Below are positions 6,606-15,491 of a stretch of 64,000 nucleotides of DNA, piece after piece. A program made the position numbers and the translations under genes. How positions within the stretch are numbered: the stretch's first letter is position 1; each line of letters begins with the position of its first letter. The stretch comes from Halorubrum sp. BOL3-1 (GTDB lineage Archaea; Halobacteriota; Halobacteria; Halobacteriales; Haloferacaceae): contig NZ_CP034692.1 in assembly GCF_004114375.1 (NCBI RefSeq), forward strand, positions 1,798,001 to 1,862,000, read 5' to 3'. The notes below the pieces were generated by a model. It made no database searches. It was not told the origin of the DNA and worked only from the letters and a program-made list of their open reading frames with translations.

Positions 6606-8408
6606 TCAGTTCCCCGCGGTCTCGACGTCGGTGTCGACCGCGTCGTAGCGGTCCGCGACCGACTCGAACGGTTCGCCCCCGCGCAGCGCGGTCAGTTCGC
6701 CCGCGAGGTCCGCGACCGGAATTCGGATCTGCGCCGCGGAGTCGCGCTCGCGGAGCGTGGCCGTGTCCGGACCGTCGCCCTCGACCCCGTCGCGGTCGAC
6801 GGTGACGCAGAACGGGGTCCCGACCTCGTCCTGTCGGCGGTAGCGCCGGCCGATCGAGCCGGAGTCGTCGTACGCGACCGCCAGCCCGGCCGCCCGGAGG
6901 TCGGCCGCGACCTCGTCGGCGAGCGCGGTGAGCCGGTCGTCGTTCGTCACCAGCGGGAAGACGGCGGCGTCCTGCGGCGCGACCTCGGGTTCTAAGGAGA
7001 GGTACGTCCGCTCCTCGCCGTCGACCTCGTCCCGGTTGTAGGCGTGCGCGAGGACCGTCTGGACGGTCCGGCCGACGCCGAACGACGGCTCGACCACGTG
7101 CGGAGTGATGTGCTCGCCGTTCTCCGTGACCTCCTCGACCGAGAAGTTCGCCACGTCGACGTCGACCTCGCGGGCCTCCGCGTCGTCGCCGTCACCGGTC
7201 TCGACGGTGACGGTCTCGCCGTCGAACGCGCCGGGGTCGCGCTCGGCGAGGGTTTCGAGCGCGTCCGCGACCGCGGCGGCGTCGCCGCCGAACTCGGGAC
7301 CGAGGACCGACATGTCGGGGTCGACCGTCGCTCGCTCGACCGTCTTCGGCTCGTCGTACCGCTTGAACACGGTGAAGGAGTCGTCGCCGTGTTCGTCGTG
7401 TTTCGAGAGGTCGTAGTCGCCGCGGTACGCGAAGCCGGCGATCTCGATCCAGTCGCCGTCGACCTCGCTCTCGGCGTCCCAGCAGTCGGCCGCGTAGTGG
7501 GCGCGCTCGCCCGCGAGGTGCTGGCGGAACCGGAAGCGGTCGAGGTCGACGCCGACGCGCTCGTACCACTCCTGGGCGACGCCGAGGTAGTAGCCGACCC
7601 ACGGGGAGCCGATGACGCCCTCGTCGACCGCCGCGCCGACCGTCGTCTCCAGGTACTCGCCGTCGGCGGCGTCCTGTTCGGTCGCGGGGTACAGCCGCAC
7701 GTCGACGTCGCGGACGCGGTCGAGCGGCGGCTCGTCGTCCTCGGGGTCGATGAACTGCTCTAACTCGGCCTGCGTGAACTCCCGCAGGCGGAGGAGGCCG
7801 CCGCGCGGCGAGATCTCGTTGCGGTAGGCCGGCCCGATCTGGGTGATCCCGAACGGGAGGTTCCCCCGGGCGTACTCCTTGAGGCGCGGGAACTCAACGA
7901 AGATGCCCTGCGCGGTCTCCGGGCGGAGGTAGCCGGGCTGGGCGTCGCCGGGACCGATGTCGGTCGCGAACATGAGGTTGAACGCCTCGACCGGCTCGCC
8001 GGCGAGCGCGGTGCCGCAGGACGGACAGGCGATCTCGTTGTCGGCGATGAGCTCCGCGACCTCCTCGCCGGGCAGCGCCTCGGCGTCCTCGATCTCCGTG
8101 ACGGCCTCGACGAGGTGGTCGGCGCGGTGGGACTCGCCGCACTCGGGGCACTCGACGAGCATGTCGTCGAACCCCTCCAGATGGCCGGAGGCCTCGAAGA
8201 CCGGCTCGGGCATCACCGTCGGCGCCTCGATCTCGCGGTTCCCCTCGCGGATCGTGAACCGGTCGCGCCAGGCGTCCTCGACGTTGCGCTTCAGCGCCGC
8301 CCCCTGCGGCCCGAACGTGTAGAAGCCGGCGGTGCCGCCGTACGCGCCGTTGGCGCCGAAAAAGAACCCCCGGCGCTTCGCGAGTTCGACGAGCGCGTCC
8401 GCGGCCAT
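6606..8408 (-). CDS. glyS: Glycyl-tRNA synthetase (alpha2 class II type)
   Basis: A 600-residue synthetase charging tRNA-Gly. It opens with ELAKRRGFFFGANGAYGG, the usual archaeal GlyRS start. An inserted zinc-ribbon-like pair of CPECG and CPSCG motifs lies at about residues 85-145. Class II motif 2 (AYRNEISPRGGLLRLREF) and the motif 3 arginine region (PSFGVGRTVQTVL) are intact. The anticodon-binding domain occupies the last ~110 residues. The gene sits in an operon: the upstream CBS gene ends one base before its start and a dolichol-kinase-like gene follows by 4 bp. Confidence 0.97.
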   Translation of the reverse strand: MAADALVELAKRRGFFFGANGAYGGTAGFYTFGPQGAALKRNVEDAWRDRFTIREGNREIEAPTVMPEPVFEASGHLEGFDDMLVECPECGESHRADHLVEAVTEIEDAEALPGEEVAELIADNEIACPSCGTALAGEPVEAFNLMFATDIGPGDAQPGYLRPETAQGIFVEFPRLKEYARGNLPFGITQIGPAYRNEISPRGGLLRLREFTQAELEQFIDPEDDEPPLDRVRDVDVRLYPATEQDAADGEYLETTVGAAVDEGVIGSPWVGYYLGVAQEWYERVGVDLDRFRFRQHLAGERAHYAADCWDAESEVDGDWIEIAGFAYRGDYDLSKHDEHGDDSFTVFKRYDEPKTVERATVDPDMSVLGPEFGGDAAAVADALETLAERDPGAFDGETVTVETGDGDDAEAREVDVDVANFSVEEVTENGEHITPHVVEPSFGVGRTVQTVLAHAYNRDEVDGEERTYLSLEPEVAPQDAAVFPLVTNDDRLTALADEVAADLRAAGLAVAYDDSGSIGRRYRRQDEVGTPFCVTVDRDGVEGDGPDTATLRERDSAAQIRIPVADLAGELTALRGGEPFESVADRYDAVDTDVETAGN

Positions 8409-9257
8409 CTACAGCCCCTCCAGCAGGTCCACGTCGCGGACGACGCCCTCGATCTCGGTGCCCGAGACGAGCGGGACCTGCTCGATGTCGTTCGTGATCA
8501 GCTCCTGGGCGACCTCCTTGGCCGTCCGCGTGGCGTTGACGGTGATCAGGTCGGCGGTCATGAAGCGGCGGACCGCCTCCGCTGGGATCTCGACGTTTCG
8601 GGTCGGGAGGTAGCGCGCGCCGGTCGCTTTGATCCCCTCCCACGACCACTCGGAGTCCTCCTCCGCGATCGAGTCGCCCGTGCTCGCCTCGCCCTCGACG
8701 ACGCGGGCGACTTCGAGGATGTCGACCTCGGTGAGCATCCCGGCGATCGCGGCGTCGTCCGCGAGGACGACCGCGTACGGGACCCCCGAGAGCGCTATCT
8801 CCCGCTCGGCGACCGGGAGCGGCGTCTCGGTGTGGGTCGCGTTGACCTCTCGCGTCGCCAACTCGCCGACGCGGGTCTCGCCGTCGACCTCGCCGCGAGC
8901 GATGGCCCGCACCACGTCCGTCACCGTGAGGATGCCGACGAGTTCGTCGCCGTCGACCACGGGGAGGCGGCGCGACTCCTCCGCGACCATCGTCCGGGCG
9001 GCGTCGACGATGCCGTCGTCGGCTCCGACCGTCGGGACCTCGCGCAACAGCAGCGCGAGCTGGTCCTCGTCGGGCTGGTCGATCAGGTCGTCACGCGTGA
9101 CGAGCCCGCGGTACACCTCGTCGCCGCCGACGTCCTTCACGACCGGCACCGACGAGAAGCCGTGGTCCTGGATGTACTCCAACACGTCGTTCCGGCTCCC
9201 GGGGATCTCGACGACGACGAGCTCCGAGCGCGGCGTCATGGCGTCTGCGACGTTCAT
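8409..9257 (-). CDS. Protein with four CBS domains
   Basis: A 282-residue soluble protein built from four CBS motifs, i.e. two Bateman modules that bind adenosine nucleotides and sense energy or SAM status. The repeats start near residues 3 (MTPRSELVVVE), 75 (VPTVGADDGIVDAA), 130 and 225 (MTADLITVNATRTAKEV). Each ends in a typical V.D.L or T..D motif. A linker containing SEWSWEGIKATGARYLPTRN separates repeats 3 and 4. There is no catalytic domain, so the job is regulatory or as a partner. Its stop abuts the glyS start exactly, suggesting coupling to translation capacity or to glycine charging, which is inference. Confidence 0.9.
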   Translation of the reverse strand: MNVADAMTPRSELVVVEIPGSRNDVLEYIQDHGFSSVPVVKDVGGDEVYRGLVTRDDLIDQPDEDQLALLLREVPTVGADDGIVDAARTMVAEESRRLPVVDGDELVGILTVTDVVRAIARGEVDGETRVGELATREVNATHTETPLPVAEREIALSGVPYAVVLADDAAIAGMLTEVDILEVARVVEGEASTGDSIAEEDSEWSWEGIKATGARYLPTRNVEIPAEAVRRFMTADLITVNATRTAKEVAQELITNDIEQVPLVSGTEIEGVVRDVDLLEGL

Positions 9258-9545
9258 GCTCGTCTTTCAGCGTGACACCTCTTGTATACTGCGAAGGTGC
9301 GCGGACCCGGGCCGTCGTCACGCGGAGGCGAGTGGCGCGCAAAGTCGGGCCGTCGTCACGAGGAGACGAAGCATTGCGACGGCCGCTGAGCGTCCCGAGA
9401 GGACTCGCGAGCCGATGAGAAACCCGACACGTTTCTGCGGATCGTCGTCCGCGGAGCGGCTTTTCGGGAAAACTGTCGGCCGCGAGTCCCCGGGATCTCC
9501 GATTCGCCGGGAGGTCCCGTCGGGGTTCGCAACTATTATATATAC

Positions 9546-9560
9546 TGTGAACTATTCACA
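9546..9560. promoter_or_regulatory. Perfect inverted repeat between TATA box and start codon (candidate operator)
   Basis: TGTGAACTATTCACA has 6-bp perfect arms around CTA. It lies 3 nt before the ATG at 9564 and just after the AT-rich TATTATATATAC (9533-9544). With a leaderless start the palindrome would cover the transcription start, the classic place for an archaeal repressor site. The surrounding 9258-9545 gap (about 290 bp) shows no gene or other clear structure. Confidence 0.55.
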
Positions 9561-9563
9561 ACC

Positions 9564-9785
9564 ATGTCACGGAGTTCCACTCCTTGGGACGACCCGGACC
9601 CCGACCGCCGCCGGACGGCGCTGCCGACAGATCCGGCGCTCGACGCTCCCGACGCGCCGGACGTGATGGCGTCCGTCGACTCCTCGTCGTCGCGACCGGA
9701 GCTCGTGATCGCAGACGTCTCGCGGGAGAACGCGTGGGTGACGGTCGACGAGACCGACGCGACCGTCCTCGAAGAGTGGTGTTGA
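9564..9785 (+). CDS. Small acidic haloarchaeal protein, unknown function
   Basis: A 73-residue acidic protein. The C-terminal half (LVIADVSRENAWVTVDETD) resembles short conserved haloarchaeal proteins of unknown function that end near a Trp and a Cys (EEWC). No catalytic motif or membrane segment is present. The ATG is preceded by a TATA-like AT stretch about 25 bp upstream and no Shine-Dalgarno, so the transcript is likely leaderless and controlled through the palindrome at 9546. I do not recognise a function; a regulator or stress-induced small protein is possible. Confidence 0.6.
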   Translation: MSRSSTPWDDPDPDRRRTALPTDPALDAPDAPDVMASVDSSSSRPELVIADVSRENAWVTVDETDATVLEEWC

Positions 9786-9865
9786 ACGCGTCCCGACCGT
9801 GAGCGCCGCCCGCGTTCGTTTCCTTTTCCGAGACGGCTCTCGACCTTCCGGAAACCACTCTCGAC

Positions 9866-10762
9866 CTACCGGAGCCCCCGCTCCGCTTCCCACCCGCGGA
9901 TCAGCGAGTCGACCGTCCAGCAGGTCGGCACCGACACGCCGTGCCGGTCCGCCCGGTCGGTGACGGCGCCGTAGATCGCGTCGACCTCGGTGCGGCGGCC
10001 GTTCGCGACATCCTCACGCATCGACGACCGGTTGGCGGCGGTGTCGGCGGCGACGCGCTCGACGGCGTCGACCGCGCGTTCGTCGGTCAGGGCGATCTCG
10101 GCCGCGCGAGCGACCCGGGCCGTCTCGCGGGCGGCCTCGCGGGCGACCCCGCCCCCGGGACCGTCGAGCGTCGGTCCGTTCTCGGTCCGCGCCAGCGCCG
10201 AGGGGCCGTTGATCCCGGCGTTGACCGCGAGCTTCTCGAAGCGGCGCACCGGCATGTCCTCGGCGACGACCGTCTCGATACCGGCCGCGTCGAAGGCGGT
10301 CCCGACGCGCGCGGCCTGCGGGCTGGCACCGCCGGAGAGGGCCCCGACGGCCACCTCGCCGACGCCGGTACAGGTGACCCGGCCCGGCTCCGCGAACCGG
10401 GCTCCGTAGCTCGCGGTGCCGGCGAGGACGGTCGCGTCGAGCGCGGCGACCAGCCCCTCCTCGGTGAGTCCGTTCTGGAGCGAGCAGACCGCCCCGTACT
10501 CGCCGGTCGCGAGCGCTCGCGCGGCCGCGTCGGTGTCGTACGCCTTGGTCGTGACCACGGCGAGGTCGGCAGCGCGGTGCGTCCCGTCGGTGAGCGCGCG
10601 CGGCGCAACGCGAACGTCCGCCTCGCCGTCGATCCGGAGTCCGTCCTCGCGAATCTGCCGCATGTGCGGGTCGCGGCCGACGAGCGTCACGTCGTGCTCG
10701 CGCGCCAACAGCCCGCCCACGAGGCTCCCGAGCGCGCCGGCGCCGTAGACGAGCACCTCCAT
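9866..10762 (-). CDS. panE: 2-dehydropantoate 2-reductase (ketopantoate reductase family)
   Basis: A 298-residue NADPH-dependent reductase. The N-terminal Rossmann loop VYGAGALGSLVGGLLA (residues 4-19) is the ApbA/PanE signature. VTTKAYDT is near residue 73, the catalytic lysine lies in RRFEKLAVNAGINGPSAL (about 176), and the C-terminal domain carries SSMREDVANGRRTEVDAIYG, which binds ketopantoate. It would supply pantoate for coenzyme A. Archaea make CoA by a route with pantoate kinase, and PanE-type reductases are normal there. It lies 73 bp downstream of the threonine synthase gene on the same strand and may be cotranscribed. Confidence 0.9.
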   Translation of the reverse strand: MEVLVYGAGALGSLVGGLLAREHDVTLVGRDPHMRQIREDGLRIDGEADVRVAPRALTDGTHRAADLAVVTTKAYDTDAAARALATGEYGAVCSLQNGLTEEGLVAALDATVLAGTASYGARFAEPGRVTCTGVGEVAVGALSGGASPQAARVGTAFDAAGIETVVAEDMPVRRFEKLAVNAGINGPSALARTENGPTLDGPGGGVAREAARETARVARAAEIALTDERAVDAVERVAADTAANRSSMREDVANGRRTEVDAIYGAVTDRADRHGVSVPTCWTVDSLIRGWEAERGLR

Positions 10763-10835
10763 ACGGGACAGATTGGCACCCGCGCTGAAAAGAGGTACCG
10801 TCCGCCGGTCTCGGACGTCATCGACCGCGTCCGGT

Positions 10836-12065
10836 TCAGCTCTTCAGTCCGCTCCCGGTTAGCGGGACGACGACGTCCTCGTCGGGACCGATCTCGCCGC
10901 GCTCGCGGAGGGTCCGCAGCGCCGCGGGCGCGACCGCGCAGGTCGGCTCCGCGTAGAAGCCGGCGGCGTGGAGGCGGTCGAGCTCGCGCGTCGCGGCCGC
11001 CTCGGTGACCGCGAGCGCGTCGCCGCCGGTCACCGCGATCGCCCCTCGGATCGCCGCCTCGCGCGCCGGCTCGGCGATCTGGATCCCGTCGGCCGCGTCG
11101 TTGACGACTCCCGTCGGATCCGCCGCCTCCGGACCGTGAAGCGCGCGGACGACCGGTGCGACGCCGGCCGCCTGCGCGCCGTAGAGCCGGGGCACGGCGT
11201 CGATCCAGCCGGCGCGTTCGAGCCGCCGGAAGCCCCGGTACGCGCCGAGGAATAGTGTCCCGTGGCCGAGCGGCGTCACGACGGCGTCGGGCGCGTCCCA
11301 CCCGCGCTGGAGCGCGATCTCGTACGCCACCGTGGCGGTCCCCTCGAGGAACGCCGGACTCCACGCGTGGCTGGCGTACCAGGCGTCGGGGCCGTCTTCG
11401 TCGGCGGGGGCGGACCCGCTCTCCGCGGTGGCGCCGCCCTCGCCCTCGACCGCGCTCACGCACGCGTCCGTCACGTCCTGCCGGCTCCCTTCGATCCGGA
11501 CCGGGTCGGCGCCGGCGCGCCGGATCGCGCGGAGCTTCGACTCCTTCGCGTCGGCCGGGACATAGATCTCGGCCGCGATCCCGGCGCGGGCGGCGTAGGT
11601 CGCGATCGCGGCGCCCGCGTTCCCGGACGAGTCCTCGACGACGCGCTCGACGCCCAGTTCGCGGGCCCGGGTCAGCGTCGTCGTCGCGCCGCGGTCCTTG
11701 AACGAGCCGGTCGGGAAGACGTACTCCAGCTTGAACGACGCGTTCCAGGGGTCGACGCCGCGTCTCCCACTCTCCGCGGGCGCTCCTCTACTGTCGGCGG
11801 CGACGAGCGGCGTCGTCCCCTCACCGAGCGTCACCCGATTCCCGGGGTCGCCGCCGACGGCGAGCAGGTCGTCGAACGCCCACAGACCGTCGCGAACGTC
11901 GAAGGAGCCGGGGGCGGGCGCGGCGCCCTCGGGAATCGGCGGGTCAGCGAAGTCGAGGGGAGCGCCGCACCGGCAGCGCCACCGGTCGCGGTACGTCTCA
12001 CCGCAGTCCGGACACCGGAGTCGCTCGGAAGCGCGCGTCTCCCGCCCCGGAGCATTAGACCCCAT
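10836..12065 (-). CDS. thrC: Threonine synthase
   Basis: A 409-residue PLP enzyme converting O-phosphohomoserine to threonine. An N-terminal zinc-ribbon-like segment (CPDCG...RCRCG) is common in archaeal ThrC. The PLP lysine is in PTGSFKDRGATTT (about residue 127). The PLP phosphate loop is SSGNAGAAIATYAA, and near the C-terminus VPLTGSGLKS closes the fold. A low-complexity insertion lies around residue 220. The gene is 2 bp from the end of the upstream succinylglutamate-desuccinylase-like gene, so they are an operon. Cysteate synthase or threonine dehydratase are less likely because of the fold order. Confidence 0.93.
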   Translation of the reverse strand: MGSNAPGRETRASERLRCPDCGETYRDRWRCRCGAPLDFADPPIPEGAAPAPGSFDVRDGLWAFDDLLAVGGDPGNRVTLGEGTTPLVAADSRGAPAESGRRGVDPWNASFKLEYVFPTGSFKDRGATTTLTRARELGVERVVEDSSGNAGAAIATYAARAGIAAEIYVPADAKESKLRAIRRAGADPVRIEGSRQDVTDACVSAVEGEGGATAESGSAPADEDGPDAWYASHAWSPAFLEGTATVAYEIALQRGWDAPDAVVTPLGHGTLFLGAYRGFRRLERAGWIDAVPRLYGAQAAGVAPVVRALHGPEAADPTGVVNDAADGIQIAEPAREAAIRGAIAVTGGDALAVTEAAATRELDRLHAAGFYAEPTCAVAPAALRTLRERGEIGPDEDVVVPLTGSGLKS

Positions 12066-12067
12066 TA

Positions 12068-13024
12068 TCAGTACTTGTCGACGCTGGTCCCGACCGAGCA
12101 GACGTACTCGCCCTGCGCCACCTGCGGGAGCCGACGCGTCCGCCAGAAGACGCCGTCCGCGTCGGCGGTCACGCGGCCCTCCAAGGCGCCGAAGGTGTCC
12201 GTCACCTCGAACAGGACGTCGCCGGCGGCGACGCGCTCACCGAGTTCGCGCTCGAACCGGACCAGCCCGCCGGCGGGCGAGCCGTACTGGTTGAAGCCGC
12301 GGGCGCGCGTCTGCGCTTCGAGGTCCGCCGCCCCGTCGAGGAGACCGTAGTGGCGGAGGACGTTGAACACGCCCTCGACGCCGTACCGGATCGACTCCTC
12401 GTCCCAGCCGACGCAGCCGCCGAGCTCGGGGTCGACGGTGGGGATACCGTGTTCGGGACCGGCCCGGGCGAGCTGTCCGTCGGGTCCCTTGATGTCGAGG
12501 ACGTGCCCGCAGCCGAACGCCTTCGCGAGCTCCAGGCAGTCGCCGTGGAGTCGGTGGCGGACGCCGCAGCGCACGCGCGTCTCGTTTATCATCCGGCTCG
12601 TCGATCCCTGATGGAGGTCGAGGATGTAGTCGGCGCGCGTGGCGGCCTGGAACGTCTCGTGGGCGATCCGCTCGCTCGTGGTCCCGTCGGCGTCGCCCGG
12701 GTAGCCGCGGTTCATCTTCCGGTCGTCGACCGGGTTTCGGTGTTCGGCGGCCTGGAAGCCGAAGTGGTTCACGACCCCGACGACGAGGACCGAGCCGGAC
12801 AGCTCCGCCGGATCGAGCCGCGGAACGACGCGGTTGACGACGCCCAGTCCGTTCAGCTCGTCGCCGTCGCTCACCGCCTGTACGTACAGCGTCGGCCCGT
12901 CGCTCGCGCCGTTGACCACGGCGACCGGCAGCCGGACGGGACTCCCGTCCCGCATCTCTCCCACCTCGAGACGGCCCGTGTCCGTCTCGCTCGGAGAGGC
13001 GCGGGCCGTTCCCAGAGCTATCAT
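12068..13024 (-). CDS. Succinylglutamate desuccinylase/aspartoacylase family zinc hydrolase
   Basis: A 318-residue M14-like zinc deacylase. The zinc ligands are recognisable in the middle of the protein: RKMNRGYPGD precedes the block, then YILDLHQGS contains the histidine of the third strand. GHVLDIKGPDG lies further along. The C-terminal beta domain (GGLVRFERELGERVAAGDVLFEV) is a lipoyl-like barrel seen in this family. The substrate, some N-acyl amino acid, cannot be told. It heads the thrC/panE run. The ATG at 13024 is preceded by a TTTATCC-like box on its strand about 25 bp upstream, fitting a leaderless start. Confidence 0.85.
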   Translation of the reverse strand: MIALGTARASPSETDTGRLEVGEMRDGSPVRLPVAVVNGASDGPTLYVQAVSDGDELNGLGVVNRVVPRLDPAELSGSVLVVGVVNHFGFQAAEHRNPVDDRKMNRGYPGDADGTTSERIAHETFQAATRADYILDLHQGSTSRMINETRVRCGVRHRLHGDCLELAKAFGCGHVLDIKGPDGQLARAGPEHGIPTVDPELGGCVGWDEESIRYGVEGVFNVLRHYGLLDGAADLEAQTRARGFNQYGSPAGGLVRFERELGERVAAGDVLFEVTDTFGALEGRVTADADGVFWRTRRLPQVAQGEYVCSVGTSVDKY

Positions 13025-13173
13025 TACGCGAAGGTGGGGCGGCCGGGACTTTATCCGTTCGGTCCGCGGCGATCCACCGACACAAGCTTTATCGCCGCTA
13101 TCGCACTACGGTGTGGCACGCACCACCGCGATCCCGGTCCCCGTCCGCTCCGACGACCGACGCGGCGATCCCC

Positions 13174-15363
13174 ATGAGCATCGATATCGACCCGCTGTGT
13201 GAGACTGACGGGATAACCGTCACCGACCACATCGAGAACACGCAGTTCGAAGTGTACACCGACCGCCCGGTCGACCCGCGCTCGCGCCCCGAGTCGGAAC
13301 ACTACTTCCCGGTGGACGCCAGCGTCGCGGTCGAGACCGGATCGGTCGAGATCCCGCGCGTCGCGGTCGTGGAGACGCGGGCCGGCGACGGGACGCTCCT
13401 CACTCACGGGGACTGTTACACGATGCCGGACGGGACGTATCACGTCGGGATCAACCCGGCACCGACGAAGCTGTACCTCACCTTCGAGTCCGGGTTCGCC
13501 GTCTCTACGACCGATCGGACGACGCGGATCGACCTCGACACGCCCGGGACGGTGGGTCTCGGGTTCCGGTCGCTCCACCAGACCCCCTCCGGAACCGTCA
13601 CGACGCCGACGGACCCGGAGTCGCTGATGGACGCCGTCTCGCTGCTCGGGTCCGCGCTCCAGACGACGAGCCCGGAGCGGTCGTTTCCCACCCTGCGAGG
13701 ACACCCGCCGCTCGTCGAATCGGGCGACGAGTTCCGCGTCCCCGAGCGGGTCGAGCCGGTCGACAGCGGGATCCGGATCGTCGTCCCGCCCGAGTACCGC
13801 TACCTCTATCCCGTCGTCTCGCTGGCGTACTACTTCGCGGCCGACGTCGTCCCGGGCGATTCGCCCCGGATCGAGGGCGACGGGTGGACGTACCCGCTCG
13901 AACCGGGGTTCGAGGCGCGGACCGCAGAGGTCCTCAGGCAGTCGTTCCACATGGACTGTCTCGCCCGCACGGAGGGGTTTTACCCGGTCGACCTCCACGA
14001 GCGCGAGACGACCGACCTCGACCTCGACTGGAAGCGGCTGTACGACCTCCCGCTCGCGGAGCGGCTCGGAGAGTACCTCGACGTGCCCTTCGAGGCGGTC
14101 GAGCCGGAGTTACCGCAGTGGACGCTGACGACGGACGTCCGCCCTGATCCCGGGAACGTGGAGCAGCTCCCGTTCGTCGCCGGCGAGCTGTCGATCGTGC
14201 GCTCGCCGGAGACCGTCACGCCGGCCGACGAGGACGGCGGCGTCGGCGTCGGCTTCCTCCGAGCGTCGGACGGCGACGCGTCGGGGACAAGCGGTCCGCC
14301 GGGTCCGAACGGCTCCGATCCGGCGACGAGCGCGGTCGAGGGGTTCGACGGGGGCGAGTTCGTCCGCGGCGGGGCGAGCGCGGAGGCACCCCCGGACGCC
14401 GACCCGCTCCGGGGCGCGGGCGCGTCGACCGACCGCGGCGCGGTGGCGGCCGACACCGAGTTCGTCCGGCCGGAGCCGGTCGACACCGTCGAACACGCGT
14501 GGGTCGGGGACGGCGTCCCCCTCGGGGCGAACAAGGCGACGCTCGACGCGTACCACCGCCGGCTCGAAGCCGGACAGGTCGAGCAGTCCCGGATCTCCGT
14601 CCTCGTTGTCTGTAACGACGAGCAGATGCGCGAGGAGGGCGAGGTCGCGGACCTGTACGGCCTCCGCGACATGGTCCAGTTCGACATCGAGGTGCGACAC
14701 GACCTCGACCGCGAGGAGATGCGCGAGGCGCTCGCGTCCGACGTCGACTTCCTCCACTACGTCGGCCACGTCGACGACCGCGGGATGCAGTGCGCCGACG
14801 CCTACATCGATCTGACCGACGAGGACCTCGAGATCGGCGTCAGCGCCTTCCTGCTCAACGCCTGCCAGTCGTACCAGCAGGGCGAGGCCCTGGTCCACCG
14901 CGGCTCGCGTGGCGGTATCGTCACCCTCTCCGACGTGGCGAACTCGCCCGCGACCAAGCTCGGCCGGATCATCGCTCGCCTGATGAACAGCGGGTTCAAC
15001 CTCCGGACCGCGCTCCACGTCGCGAAACGCGAACTGATTACGGGCAACCAGTACATCGTGGTGGGAGACGGGGGAGCAACTATCTGTCAGAGTCGAAGTG
15101 GATCCATAATGGCACTTGACATTTCAAAAAGATCAAATAACGCTTGGGATTTAGTCGCGAGGATGTTTCCCAATGGACCATATGGCAAGGGATCTCTTAC
15201 AGGAATAAATCTGTCAAAGTCAGAAAAAAATCACTACATACCTTCAAATATACAAATAACAGATGTTACAGAAAAAAACATAAAGGAGTTTCTGAATCTG
15301 GAAACAGCACCGGTTTTCTTTAATAACGAACTAACTTGGAGTGACGAATTCAATACAAATTAG
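13174..15363 (+). CDS. CHAT-domain (caspase-fold) protein with AT-rich 3' end
   Basis: A 729-residue haloarchaeal protein from the ATG at 13174 (MSIDIDPLCE); an in-frame GTG at 13111 would add 21 weakly coding residues. Residues ~1-330 are a conserved beta-rich N-terminal region. A Gly/Ala/Ser-rich acidic linker follows (~350-440). The C-terminal third looks like a CHAT protease: histidine in VDFLHYVGHVDDRG and cysteine in FLLNACQSYQQG form the expected His-Cys dyad, followed by RGSRGGIVTLSDV and the TALHVAKRELI helix. CHAT proteins are caspase relatives used in programmed death and defence, for example against gasdermins. GC falls from about 67% (14881-15060) to 34% (15121-15360), although the tail still reads as folded protein (LNLETAPVFFNNELTWSDE). 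Its stop overlaps a convergent small gene. Substrate and role are unknown. Confidence 0.8.
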   Translation: MSIDIDPLCETDGITVTDHIENTQFEVYTDRPVDPRSRPESEHYFPVDASVAVETGSVEIPRVAVVETRAGDGTLLTHGDCYTMPDGTYHVGINPAPTKLYLTFESGFAVSTTDRTTRIDLDTPGTVGLGFRSLHQTPSGTVTTPTDPESLMDAVSLLGSALQTTSPERSFPTLRGHPPLVESGDEFRVPERVEPVDSGIRIVVPPEYRYLYPVVSLAYYFAADVVPGDSPRIEGDGWTYPLEPGFEARTAEVLRQSFHMDCLARTEGFYPVDLHERETTDLDLDWKRLYDLPLAERLGEYLDVPFEAVEPELPQWTLTTDVRPDPGNVEQLPFVAGELSIVRSPETVTPADEDGGVGVGFLRASDGDASGTSGPPGPNGSDPATSAVEGFDGGEFVRGGASAEAPPDADPLRGAGASTDRGAVAADTEFVRPEPVDTVEHAWVGDGVPLGANKATLDAYHRRLEAGQVEQSRISVLVVCNDEQMREEGEVADLYGLRDMVQFDIEVRHDLDREEMREALASDVDFLHYVGHVDDRGMQCADAYIDLTDEDLEIGVSAFLLNACQSYQQGEALVHRGSRGGIVTLSDVANSPATKLGRIIARLMNSGFNLRTALHVAKRELITGNQYIVVGDGGATICQSRSGSIMALDISKRSNNAWDLVARMFPNGPYGKGSLTGINLSKSEKNHYIPSNIQITDVTEKNIKEFLNLETAPVFFNNELTWSDEFNTN

Positions 15364-15491
15364 GGTCCCGGATTGGTAGTCGCCATATTTGCCGCCGCGG
15401 GCGCCGCCTGCGTCAACAACAGCAGCGCGGTGAACAGGACGCCAGCCATTTTCGGGTGCTCTGCCACGTAATCTGCTACACTTTCGTGCAT
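15360..15491 (-). CDS. 43-residue hydrophobic peptide convergent with the CHAT gene
   Basis: A 43-residue ORF. An amphipathic N-terminus (MHESVADYVAEHPK) is followed by one hydrophobic segment (MAGVLFTALLLLTQAAPAAA) and a short tail ending NPGP. It could be a single-pass membrane peptide or a secreted peptide cut after an A-x-A site. It is preceded on its strand by AT-rich DNA with a TATTTATTTA-like box about 25 bp upstream and no Shine-Dalgarno, as expected for a leaderless archaeal gene. Its TAA overlaps the TAG of the CHAT gene by 4 bp, tail to tail. Short proteins of this form recur in haloarchaea from memory, but I could not check. A toxin, pore peptide or protease substrate are guesses. 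The rest of the 15492-15704 gap is AT-rich and shows no gene. Confidence 0.6.
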   Translation of the reverse strand: MHESVADYVAEHPKMAGVLFTALLLLTQAAPAAANMATTNPGP

